A stretch of 5,831 nt of DNA from JANLQX01 sp031406385 (GTDB lineage Bacteria > Actinomycetota > Acidimicrobiia > Acidimicrobiales > JANYDT01). Positions within the stretch are counted from its first letter, which is position 1. Each line of letters starts with the position of its first letter. Where the stretch lies: positions 1 through 5,831 of the forward strand of contig JANOHI010000071.1 in assembly GCA_031406385.1 (NCBI GenBank), in the 5' to 3' direction. The notes beneath the pieces were generated by a model. That model searched no databases. It saw only the letters and a program-made list of their open reading frames with translations, and was not told the origin of the DNA. Below are positions 1 to 4,991 of this stretch, piece by piece. A program made the position numbers and the translations under genes.

Positions 1-1
1 C

Positions 2-685
2 GGATACAAGACTGGTGAGGGCATCGATCCAATCCTGTGGAGCCAGGCCCACCCGCTCGAGGACGCGCTCCGGTCCATGGGAGTCGTCGTCTGGGCCATG
101 GTCGAGTTCGAAGCGGATGACGCCCTAGCAGCAGGTGCCGCCATTGCCGCCCTCGATTCCCGTGTGGAACAGGTACTGATCTGCACGCCGGACAAGGATC
201 TCGGTCAGTGCGTGCGGGGGAACCGAGTCGTGCAGTTCGACCGGCGCAAGCGCGAGATCCTCAACGACGCAGCTATCCGAGCCAAGTTCGGCGTGGATCC
301 AACCTCGATCCCGGACTACCTCGGCCTGGTCGGTGATACCGCCGACGGCTACCCCGGCCTGGCGGGATGGGGGGCGAAGTCCACCGCAGCCGTGTTGGCC
401 CGCTACGCCAAGCTGGAGGAGATCCCGCTCTACGCCGGCCAGTGGGATGTGCCCGGTCTGCGTGGTGCGCCGAAGCTCGCCGCCACGCTCGTCGAGAACA
501 TTGCCGATGCCATCCTCTTCCGTACGATCGCAACGGTGCGCCTCGACGCGGTCACAATTCCCGGCGGCGTCGACGAACTCGAATGGCACGGTCCAACACC
601 CGGGTTCGAGGCTCTGGCTGCATCGATCGACGCCCCGAACCTGTTCCGCCGCGCCACCCACCTGGCCTCACGCGTCGGCGGCTGA
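2..685 (+). CDS. 5'-3' exonuclease (FEN/PolA-N-like), stand-alone, 5' end outside the window
   Basis: This is the C-terminal 227 residues of a structure-specific 5'-3' exonuclease of the family that also forms the N-terminal domain of DNA polymerase I. The reading frame is open from base 2, and the first internal ATG (77) lies inside the conserved domain, so the true start is to the left. Visible residues 35-40 (VEFEADD) match the acidic metal-binding motif, ICTPDKDL at about 60-67 matches the second acidic cluster (TGDKDL in relatives), and PDYLGLVGDTADGYPGLAGW at about 102-121, followed by GAKSTAAVL, is the helix-hairpin-helix (H3TH) DNA-binding signature. The protein stops about 100 residues after this motif with no 3'-5' exonuclease or polymerase domain. 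It is therefore a stand-alone enzyme like the separate actinobacterial exonucleases, probably acting on flaps or RNA primers in repair and replication. The family call is firm; the physiological role is inferred. Confidence 0.9.
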   Translation, partial: GYKTGEGIDPILWSQAHPLEDALRSMGVVVWAMVEFEADDALAAGAAIAALDSRVEQVLICTPDKDLGQCVRGNRVVQFDRRKREILNDAAIRAKFGVDPTSIPDYLGLVGDTADGYPGLAGWGAKSTAAVLARYAKLEEIPLYAGQWDVPGLRGAPKLAATLVENIADAILFRTIATVRLDAVTIPGGVDELEWHGPTPGFEALAASIDAPNLFRRATHLASRVGG

Positions 686-707
686 CACCACCGGCGCCCG
701 CCGGGTG
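686..707 (+). terminator. Possible weak terminator hairpin after the exonuclease gene
   Basis: Immediately after the TGA stop, CCGGC (691-695) can pair with GCCGG (700-704) around a GCCC loop. An outer CAC/GTG pairing (686-688 with 705-707) is separated by a two-base bulge. No T-run follows, so intrinsic termination is uncertain. The right arm overlaps the direct repeat at 704-721, so the region may serve more than one purpose. Confidence 0.3.
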
Positions 708-721
708 TGAAGATGCTGTGA
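704..721 (-). promoter_or_regulatory. Direct repeat resembling an OmpR/PhoP-family response-regulator site
   Basis: Read on the minus strand, this is TCACAGC-ATCT-TCACACC: two seven-base half sites four bases apart, an 11-base period. The plus strand shows the same as TGTGAAGAT at 706-714 and again at 717-725. PhoP-type regulators of mycobacteria are known to bind tandem TCACAGC-like heptamers with four-base spacing. The match is 7/7 for one half site and 6/7 for the other, judged from memory of the consensus. The site lies about 50-70 bases upstream of the SIMPL gene, a plausible activator position. No regulator gene is visible here, and no clear -10 box follows. Confidence 0.4.
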
Positions 722-763
722 AGATCGCCACACCGAGGAACCCGACGCCCGATCCGCTTCGTC

Positions 764-770
764 AAAGGAG
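764..770 (+). promoter_or_regulatory. Ribosome binding site that favours the second ATG of the SIMPL gene
   Basis: AAAGGAG ends two bases before the ATG at 773 but eight bases before the in-frame ATG at 779. The second spacing is the normal one, so translation probably begins at 779 and the encoded protein lacks the first two residues, Met-Asn. Confidence 0.7.
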
Positions 771-772
771 CC

Positions 773-1531
773 ATGAACATGCAATTCCTCAACTCATCCA
801 CCCGCCGCCGCAGCTTGCTCGCCATCGGTCTCGCGACCGCCGGCGCTCTGAGCCTGGCGATGGCCAGCCAGCCCGCAGGAGCCAACGTGTCCGCATCGGA
901 GTCCGCGAAGTCTTCCGGTCGCACGATCATCGTCGACGGCACCGGACGCGTCGCGGAGACGCCGGACCGCATGATCCTGAACCTCGGGGTCGAGACCCGC
1001 GCGGCTCGGGTCTCCGACGCGCTCAAGGCCAACAACGACTCGGCGACCACCGTCAACAAGCTTCTCAAGTCCAAAGGAATCGAAGCCCGCGACATCCAGA
1101 CGAGCGGATTGTCGATCTACCCCCAGTTCGACACCTCCGGCCGTCGCATCACCGCCTATCAGGTGAACAACTCGATCACGGTCATGATCCGCAAGCTCGA
1201 CACCTCGGGGGCGCTCATCGATGAAGTGGCCAAGGTCGCCGGAGACGCCATCCGGATCAACGGGCTTTCCTTCGGAATCGGCGATACCTCGAAGTCACAG
1301 GGACGGGCCCGGGAGCTCGCCGTGGCCGACGCCAGGACCCAGGCCGAGCAGCTCACGAAGGCGGCCGGCGTGAAGCTCGGCGCGCTGCGGACGATCCGCA
1401 CATCAGCCGAGACGAACATTGGACCACAGCCGCAATTCAAGGTCTCCGAGGCGAGGTCGGCCGATGTCCCGATCGAGGCCGGGAGCTACGAGGTCAGCGC
1501 GTCCGTCCAGCTGGTCTACGACATCAGCTGA
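773..1531 (+). CDS. Exported SIMPL-domain (DUF541) protein
   Basis: A 252-residue protein (250 if started at ATG 779, which the ribosome binding site favours). Residues 10-37 look like an export signal: TRRRSLL, a hydrophobic stretch AIGLATAGALSLAMA, and an AGA cleavage motif with cutting expected after Ala37. The consecutive arginines followed by SLL are compatible with the Tat pathway but do not match its consensus well, so Sec is equally possible. The mature part is a SIMPL domain: IIVDGTGRVAETPDRMIL (about 52-69), DIQTSGLSIYPQF (107-119), TAYQVNNSITVMIRKL (127-142), ARELAVADARTQAEQL (179-194) and the closing YEVSASVQLVYD (239-250). Bacterial members are periplasmic or cell-surface proteins, including the oligomeric BP26/Omp28 group, and no enzymatic activity is established for most. 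There is no transmembrane anchor beyond the signal. It appears monocistronic, between a possible weak terminator and a strong hairpin. The domain call is firm; the function is unknown. Confidence 0.9.
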   Translation: MNMQFLNSSTRRRSLLAIGLATAGALSLAMASQPAGANVSASESAKSSGRTIIVDGTGRVAETPDRMILNLGVETRAARVSDALKANNDSATTVNKLLKSKGIEARDIQTSGLSIYPQFDTSGRRITAYQVNNSITVMIRKLDTSGALIDEVAKVAGDAIRINGLSFGIGDTSKSQGRARELAVADARTQAEQLTKAAGVKLGALRTIRTSAETNIGPQPQFKVSEARSADVPIEAGSYEVSASVQLVYDIS

Positions 1532-1541
1532 CCACTGACGG

Positions 1542-1607
1542 TTGCTTCGGGTCGCGTCGGGTCAGCGGGGTTGCGTCGGGTCAGCCGGGTCGCGTCAGCC
1601 GGGTCGG
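1542..1607 (+). repeat. Imperfect 19-bp tandem repeat between the SIMPL and carboxylase genes
   Basis: Two adjacent 19-base units, 1552-1570 and 1571-1589, differ at two positions and share the core GCGTCGGGTCAGC. A third unit at 1590-1603 lacks an internal GGGTC, and TTGCTTCGGG at 1542-1551 looks like a degraded leading half unit. The array lies just after the SIMPL stop codon and before the hairpin element. It looks like slippage-generated repetition; no binding-site function is evident. Confidence 0.7.
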
Positions 1608-1617
1608 CCGTGATGCG

Positions 1618-1654
1618 GCAGAACGCCTCCCAGCGGCGCTGGGAGGTGTTCTGC
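1618..1654 (+). terminator. Strong hairpin likely to end SIMPL transcription
   Basis: A 17-pair, GC-rich stem with a GGC loop between two co-directional genes. It is followed by a C-run and a second hairpin rather than a T-run, so it is not a classical intrinsic terminator, although U-less hairpins are often proposed as terminators in Actinobacteria. It is part of the repeated element at 1618-1681, so termination may not be its only role. Confidence 0.45.
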
Positions 1655-1681
1655 CCCCATCTATGGGGGCAACCTCTCTCC
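1618..1681 (+). repeat. Double-hairpin repeat element, copy 1
   Basis: This 64-base element aligns without gaps to 4836-4899, with 54 identical positions; the last 40 bases match at 37. Hairpin I pairs 1618-1634 with 1638-1654 (17 pairs, one of them G-T) around a three-base loop. Hairpin II is GCCCCC (1653-1658) against GGGGGC (1665-1670), followed by the strictly conserved single-stranded tail CAACCTCTCTCC. An alternative pairing, 1641-1647 with 1672-1678, encloses hairpin II and would break hairpin I. It lies 86 bases after the SIMPL stop and 49 bases before the carboxylase ATG. It could be a terminator, a REP/MITE-like palindromic repeat or a structured leader; I do not recognise it as a named family. 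Confidence 0.8.
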
Positions 1682-1715
1682 GACGAGTCAGTTCGCTCAG
1701 GGTGTGCGGCACCGG

Positions 1716-1721
1716 TAGGTT
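1716..1721 (+). promoter_or_regulatory. Candidate -10 box for the acyl-CoA carboxylase genes
   Basis: TAGGTT fits the actinobacterial TANNNT pattern and ends nine bases before the ATG at 1731, so a transcript would have almost no leader. This would account for the absence of a good ribosome binding site. No convincing -35 box is seen. A hexamer this degenerate can occur by chance. Confidence 0.25.
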
Positions 1722-1730
1722 CTACAGCCC

Positions 1731-3287
1731 ATGGATTTCCCGATGACGACGCGTTTGGCGCAACTCGAAGAGCGCCGCCAGCAAGCCCTCAACGCCGGAT
1801 CCGAGCGTTCCGTCGATCGTCAGCATGAAAAGGGCAAGCTGACAGCGCGCGAACGCATCGCCCTGTTCCTCGACCCCGACAGCTTCGTCGAGCTCGACAT
1901 GCTCGCCCGCCACCGGGCTCACGGCATGGGGATCGAAGCGGACCGCCCCTACACCGACGGCGTCGTGACCGGCTGGGGGGAGGTCAACGGCCGCAAAGTG
2001 GCCGTGTTCGCGCAGGACTTCACGGTGTTCGGCGGCGCACTCGGTGAGGTGTTCGCCGAGAAGATCCACAAGATCATGGATCTCGCCTCTTCGGTCGGCG
2101 TGCCAGTTATCGGGCTCAACGACTCGGGTGGCGCCCGCATTCAAGAAGGCGTGGTGTCCCTCGCGTCCTATGGTGCAATCTTCTTCCGAAACGTGAAGTC
2201 GTCCGGGGTCATCCCCCAGATCAGCGTGATCATGGGCCCGTGCGCCGGTGGCGCGGTGTACTCGCCGGCCATGACCGACTTCATCTTCATGGTCGACAAG
2301 ACCAGCCACATGTTCATCACCGGTCCCGACGTGGTCAAGACGGTGACCGGCGAAGACGTGAGCCTCGAAGAACTCGGCGGCGCATCAACCCACGCATCGA
2401 AGTCGGGCGTGGCCACGTTCGTCTCGCCCGACGAGCAGACGTGCCTCGAAGATGTCCGGTTCCTCCTGTCGTTCCTTCCATCGAACAACCTGGAATCGCC
2501 GCCGCACACACCGACCGACGACGACCCCGAGCGTCGCTGCGATGCCTTGCTCACCATGCTTCCCGATTCACCCAACCGTCCATACGACATGAAAAAGGTC
2601 ATCCGCGAGGTCGTCGACGACGGAGAGTTCTTCGAGTACTTCCCGAAGTGGGCCGCAAACATCGTCTGCGGCTTCGCCCGTCTCGACGGCAACCCGGTCG
2701 GCATCGTCGGCAACCAGCCGATGGTCATGGCCGGCGTGCTTGACATCGATTCCTCCGAGAAGGCCGGCCGCTTCGTCCGGACGTGCGACGCGTTCAACAT
2801 CCCACTCGTCACCTTCGTCGACGTACCCGGCTTCATGCCTGGCACCGACCAGGAATATGGCGGCATCATCCGTCACGGCGCCAAGCTGCTCTACGCCTAT
2901 TGCGAGGCGACCGTGCCGCGGATCAGCATCATCACCCGCAAGGCCTACGGGGGCGCCTACGTGGTCATGGACTCCAAGTCCATCGGCTCCGACCTTTGCT
3001 TCGCCTGGCCATCGGCCGAACTCGCCGTCATGGGGCCCCAAGGCGCCGTCGGCATCGTCTACAAGCGTGAACTCGACGCCGCTTCGGACCCGGTCGCCCG
3101 GCGGGCCGAACTGGTCGAGGAATATACCGAGCTCTACGCCAACCCATATGTGGCGGCGGAGCGGGGGTACATCGACGACGTCATCGACCCCGCCGACACC
3201 CGCAAGATGCTCACCCGGGGGCTGGCGTTTCTTCGCACGAAGAAAGAAGAGCTGCCCAAGCGCAAGCACGGGAACGTCCCACTGTGA
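1731..3287 (+). CDS. Acyl-CoA carboxylase carboxyltransferase (beta) subunit, AccD5/PccB type
   Basis: 518 residues, the usual length for the family. It transfers carboxyl from carboxybiotin to a short acyl-CoA (acetyl-, propionyl- or similar), giving malonyl- or methylmalonyl-CoA, in complex with a biotin carboxylase/BCCP alpha chain not encoded here. KGKLTARERIALFLDPDSF (35-53) opens the N-terminal crotonase-fold domain, and SGGARIQEG (132-140) provides the first oxyanion-hole glycines. MGPCAGGAVYSPAMTDFIFM (168-187) and FITGPDVVKTVTGE (195-208) are family signatures. The C-terminal domain has VPGFMPGTDQEYGGIIRHGA (365-384), RKAYGGAY (403-410) with the second oxyanion-hole glycines, and WPSAELAVMGPQGAVGI (426-442). 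It ends in KHGNVPL, as propionyl-CoA carboxylases do. The residue after GGAY is Val411, where propionyl-CoA carboxylases carry Asp, so the substrate should not be assumed. An ATG at 1743 (MTTRLAQLEERR) is an equally reasonable start; neither has a strong ribosome binding site. The stop overlaps the next gene by GTGA. Confidence 0.95.
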   Translation: MDFPMTTRLAQLEERRQQALNAGSERSVDRQHEKGKLTARERIALFLDPDSFVELDMLARHRAHGMGIEADRPYTDGVVTGWGEVNGRKVAVFAQDFTVFGGALGEVFAEKIHKIMDLASSVGVPVIGLNDSGGARIQEGVVSLASYGAIFFRNVKSSGVIPQISVIMGPCAGGAVYSPAMTDFIFMVDKTSHMFITGPDVVKTVTGEDVSLEELGGASTHASKSGVATFVSPDEQTCLEDVRFLLSFLPSNNLESPPHTPTDDDPERRCDALLTMLPDSPNRPYDMKKVIREVVDDGEFFEYFPKWAANIVCGFARLDGNPVGIVGNQPMVMAGVLDIDSSEKAGRFVRTCDAFNIPLVTFVDVPGFMPGTDQEYGGIIRHGAKLLYAYCEATVPRISIITRKAYGGAYVVMDSKSIGSDLCFAWPSAELAVMGPQGAVGIVYKRELDAASDPVARRAELVEEYTELYANPYVAAERGYIDDVIDPADTRKMLTRGLAFLRTKKEELPKRKHGNVPL

Positions 3288-3490
3288 GCGCGCCCAACTC
3301 CGCGGTTGCCTCGGTATCACCGACTCCGACCGACGACGAGCTCGTGGCGATCACGGCTGCCCTGGAATTGGCCTGGCCGCGCCCGGTCGTGCTCATGGCC
3401 TCGGGACCCCGAACCTCCACGCCCCCCACCTGGCGCTTCTCCGGCCGCTGGTGGAACAACCATCCCCTGACGAGCCGTCCTCGCCCGTAA
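3284..3490 (+). CDS. accE: Acyl-CoA carboxylase epsilon subunit (AccE-like)
   Basis: A 68-residue protein beginning with GTG, whose last two bases and the following A form the stop codon of the carboxyltransferase gene (GTGA), so the two are almost certainly translationally coupled. A short Ala/Ser/Pro/Thr leader precedes PTDDELVAITAALELAWPRP (14-33), the acidic-start helix typical of actinobacterial ACC epsilon subunits. The C-terminal TWRFSGRWW (49-57) matches the conserved W-x-x-SG-R tail. AccE proteins bind the beta subunit and stabilise or activate the alpha-beta holoenzyme; they have no catalytic residues. Sequence conservation in this family is low, so the call rests on the motif pair, the size and the position directly after the beta subunit. 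A low-complexity Pro/Arg/Ser end (PLTSRPRP) follows the motif. Confidence 0.85.
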   Translation: MSAPNSAVASVSPTPTDDELVAITAALELAWPRPVVLMASGPRTSTPPTWRFSGRWWNNHPLTSRPRP

Positions 3491-3496
3491 TCGACC

Positions 3497-3528
3497 GGTC
3501 CGCGCAGAGATTCGGCGAAGCGCGGACC
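3497..3528 (+). terminator. Hairpin after accE, between convergent genes
   Basis: GGTCCGCGC (3497-3505) and GCGCGGACC (3520-3528) are perfect nine-base inverted repeats around a 14-base loop, starting seven bases after the accE stop. There is no T-run on the plus strand. A symmetric stem between convergent genes could terminate transcription from either side. Confidence 0.45.
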
Positions 3529-3598
3529 ACGGCGCTCGACAGCGACGACAACAGCGCAGCCAGCCCGTGGTGGCCTCGCTGGCCCGCGCGGTTCCGTC

Positions 3599-3626
3599 GG
3601 GCTCGTGCGACCCGTTGCGCGAGCCC
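3599..3626 (-). terminator. Hairpin after the aminotransferase gene, between convergent genes
   Basis: GGGCTCGTGC (3599-3608) pairs with GCGCGAGCCC (3617-3626) in a ten-pair stem, including one T-G wobble, around an eight-base loop. It lies 17 bases beyond the aminotransferase stop on the minus strand. No T-run follows, so its strength as an intrinsic terminator is unclear. Confidence 0.45.
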
Positions 3627-3643
3627 GATGAACAAGCAGCGGG

Positions 3644-4801
3644 TCAGCGAGCCGCGGTCCATCGGCCGATGCGCTCCGCGGCGTCGCGCACATCGTCGAG
3701 TGATCCGGCGTAGGAGAACCGGATGAACCGGTTGCCACGAACCGGGTCGAAGTCAATTCCCGGTGTGGCCGCAAGGTCGAGCTCGATGAGCCACTGCCGG
3801 CACAGACTCCACGAATCGTCGGTCAGGTGGGACACGTCGGCATAGGCATAGAACGCACCATCGGATGGTGCGATGTCGGTCAGTCCGGCGAGGTGGAGTC
3901 CGTCAAGCAGAACCCGCCGCTTCTCGGCGAACTCGACGACCCGGGCATCGAGTTCGTCGGCACAGTCGAACGCCGCGAGCCCGGCGACCTGTGAGACGTG
4001 GGGGGCGCAGATGTAGAGGTTCTGGGCGAGACGGTCGATGGGCTCGGCGAGCTCGGGCGGAGCGACGATCCAGCCGAGCCTCCATCCGGTCATGCCGAAG
4101 TACTTGGAGAAGCTGTTGAGCACCACGACATCGTCGGTGTGCGAAAGGATCGTCGACGCAGGGGCGCCGTAGGTGATGCCGTGATAGATCTCGTCGGCGA
4201 TCAGCGTGATCCCGAGGCGATGGCAGGCAGCAACGACGTCGGCGAGATCGGCGTCGCTCAACTGGGTCCCGGTCGGATTCGACGGCGACGCAATGATCAA
4301 CCCGTCGAGTGCGTTCGCTCGGTGCGCGCTCTCGATCGCTGCGCCGGTGAGCCGGTACCCGGTGTCGGGACCGATCGGAATGCCCACCGGGATGCAGCCG
4401 AGCGCGTCGAGCGTGTTGCGGTAGGCGGGGTATCCGGGCTCGGTCACGCCGACGCGCGAACCGACGTCGAAGCAGGCCAGGAACGCGAGAACGAAACCGC
4501 CGGACGCTCCGCCGACGACGCTCACCTGGCGCGGATCGACCGCAACCGCGTACCACTCGTCATAGTGGCGGGAGATGCGGGCACGGAGCTCGGGAAGACC
4601 GGGCGAGGTCGTATACCCGAGCGCCCGACGCTGTAGCGCATTCGCTGCAGCATCACGGGCCCCGGCCGGCGCACCGCCGCTCGGCTGGCCAACTTCGAGG
4701 TGTAGGACGCGATGACCCTCGGCTTGGCGAGTCTCGGCGAGCGCTCCCATTGCCATGGCGTAGAACGGCGGAACCTGCGAACGCATCGACACCCGAGCCA
4801 T
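3644..4801 (-). CDS. Fold-type I PLP-dependent aminotransferase (class I/II)
   Basis: 385 residues, normal for aspartate-aminotransferase-like enzymes. These move an amino group between an amino acid and a 2-oxo acid through pyridoxal phosphate. GYTTSPGLPELRARISRHY (62-80) is the usual substrate-entry helix region, and GGASGGF (97-103) lies at the phosphate-binding turn. SPSNPTG (172-178) holds Asn175, which contacts the cofactor ring, and ADEIYH (202-207) holds Asp203 and Tyr206. SFSKYFGMTGWRLGW (230-244) contains Lys233, the expected Schiff-base lysine, and Arg241, a phosphate ligand. Arg361 in RFIRFSYA (358-365) is the expected substrate-carboxylate binder. All key residues are present, so it should be active. 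The subfamily and amino-acid substrate cannot be told from motifs. The N-terminus MARVSMRSQVPPFYAM looks natural for the family. It has no ribosome binding site at usual spacing, and a -10-like TACCGT lies six bases upstream, suggesting a leaderless transcript. It is convergent to accDE, so not in that operon. Confidence 0.92.
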   Translation of the reverse strand: MARVSMRSQVPPFYAMAMGALAETRQAEGHRVLHLEVGQPSGGAPAGARDAAANALQRRALGYTTSPGLPELRARISRHYDEWYAVAVDPRQVSVVGGASGGFVLAFLACFDVGSRVGVTEPGYPAYRNTLDALGCIPVGIPIGPDTGYRLTGAAIESAHRANALDGLIIASPSNPTGTQLSDADLADVVAACHRLGITLIADEIYHGITYGAPASTILSHTDDVVVLNSFSKYFGMTGWRLGWIVAPPELAEPIDRLAQNLYICAPHVSQVAGLAAFDCADELDARVVEFAEKRRVLLDGLHLAGLTDIAPSDGAFYAYADVSHLTDDSWSLCRQWLIELDLAATPGIDFDPVRGNRFIRFSYAGSLDDVRDAAERIGRWTAAR

Positions 4802-4807
4802 TCGCCC

Positions 4808-4813
4808 ACGGTA
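4808..4813 (-). promoter_or_regulatory. Candidate -10 box for leaderless expression of the aminotransferase
   Basis: On the minus strand, TACCGT is followed by GGGCGA and then the ATG at 4801. A TANNNT box six bases from the start codon is the arrangement known for leaderless genes in mycobacteria and other Actinobacteria, with transcription starting at the A of ATG. It would explain why the only good Shine-Dalgarno sequence nearby (4844-4850) is more than 40 bases away. No -35 consensus is recognisable. Confidence 0.4.
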
Positions 4814-4835
4814 GGGGGGTTCGTTCGAACATGTT

Positions 4836-4899
4836 GGAGAACACCTCCTTGCGACCCTCGGAGGTGTTCTGCCCCCATATCTAGGGGCAACCTCTCTCC
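4836..4899 (+). repeat. Double-hairpin repeat element, copy 2
   Basis: Same orientation and length as 1618-1681 and colinear with it without gaps. Hairpin I pairs AGAACACCTCC (4838-4848) with GGAGGTGTTCT (4860-4870), 11 perfect pairs around an 11-base loop. The one stem position that differs from copy 1 changes a G-T pair to A-T, keeping the pairing. Hairpin II is shortened to GCCCC (4871-4875) with GGGGC (4884-4888). The tail CAACCTCTCTCC is unchanged. Here the neighbouring genes run leftward, so the element is reversed relative to transcription compared with copy 1; it lies between the fasciclin and aminotransferase genes. The minus strand of the left arm contains AAGGAGG, a perfect ribosome-binding sequence not placed for the aminotransferase start. 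Confidence 0.8.
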
Positions 4900-4930
4900 T
4901 GGCGAGCGGCAGGCGCGGTCAGGACGCGAA

Positions 4931-4974
4931 ACGACCCCGGGTGCGGTGGGGGGAAACCACCGGCCCGGGGCCGT
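4931..4974 (-). terminator. Terminator of the fasciclin lipoprotein gene
   Basis: Beginning 17 bases past the stop codon, the outer arms CCCCGGG (4935-4941) and CCCGGGG (4964-4970) extend to 4931/4974 with one mismatch. The inner arms GGTGG (4945-4949) and CCACC (4957-4961) complete a long stem. On the minus strand the stem is followed directly by a short T stretch (TTT within TCGTTTCG). Position and structure fit an intrinsic terminator with a weak T-run. Confidence 0.65.
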
Positions 4975-4991
4975 TCACGCCATCAGGATGC

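Noticed and set aside
2..685. Left-edge gene as the N-terminus of DNA polymerase I
   Set aside because: A stop codon follows shortly after the exonuclease domain with no proofreading or polymerase domain, and the next gene is unrelated.
1542..1607. Tandem repeat as a CRISPR array
   Set aside because: The units are directly adjacent with no unique spacers, and no cas genes are visible.
1618..1681. Hairpin element as the actinobacterial 6C RNA
   Set aside because: 6C RNA has two hairpins with C-runs in the loops. Here the C-run forms a stem with a G-run, and the loops are not C-rich in the same way.
2568..3320. Long open minus-strand frame opposite the carboxyltransferase gene, and a similar one at 1722-2309
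   Set aside because: They lie antisense to a strongly conserved coding region, have Asp/Val/Gly/His-rich composition typical of antisense frames in GC-rich genes, and show no recognisable motif.
3211..3774. Open minus-strand frame spanning the end of the carboxyltransferase, accE and the aminotransferase tail
   Set aside because: It overlaps three well-supported genes and contains no recognisable domain; its openness is expected from the GC-rich third-position pattern.
4823..4838. Possible LexA (SOS) box around TCGAACATGTTGG upstream of the aminotransferase
   Set aside because: The left half TCGAAC is perfect, but the right half should read GTTCGA at four-base spacing and instead reads TGGAGA. 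Only a half site is present.
4838..4854. Similarity of GAACACCTCCTTG to the 3' end of 16S rRNA
   Set aside because: The likeness is limited to the anti-Shine-Dalgarno core; no other rRNA sequence is around it, and the stretch is explained as one arm of the repeat element.
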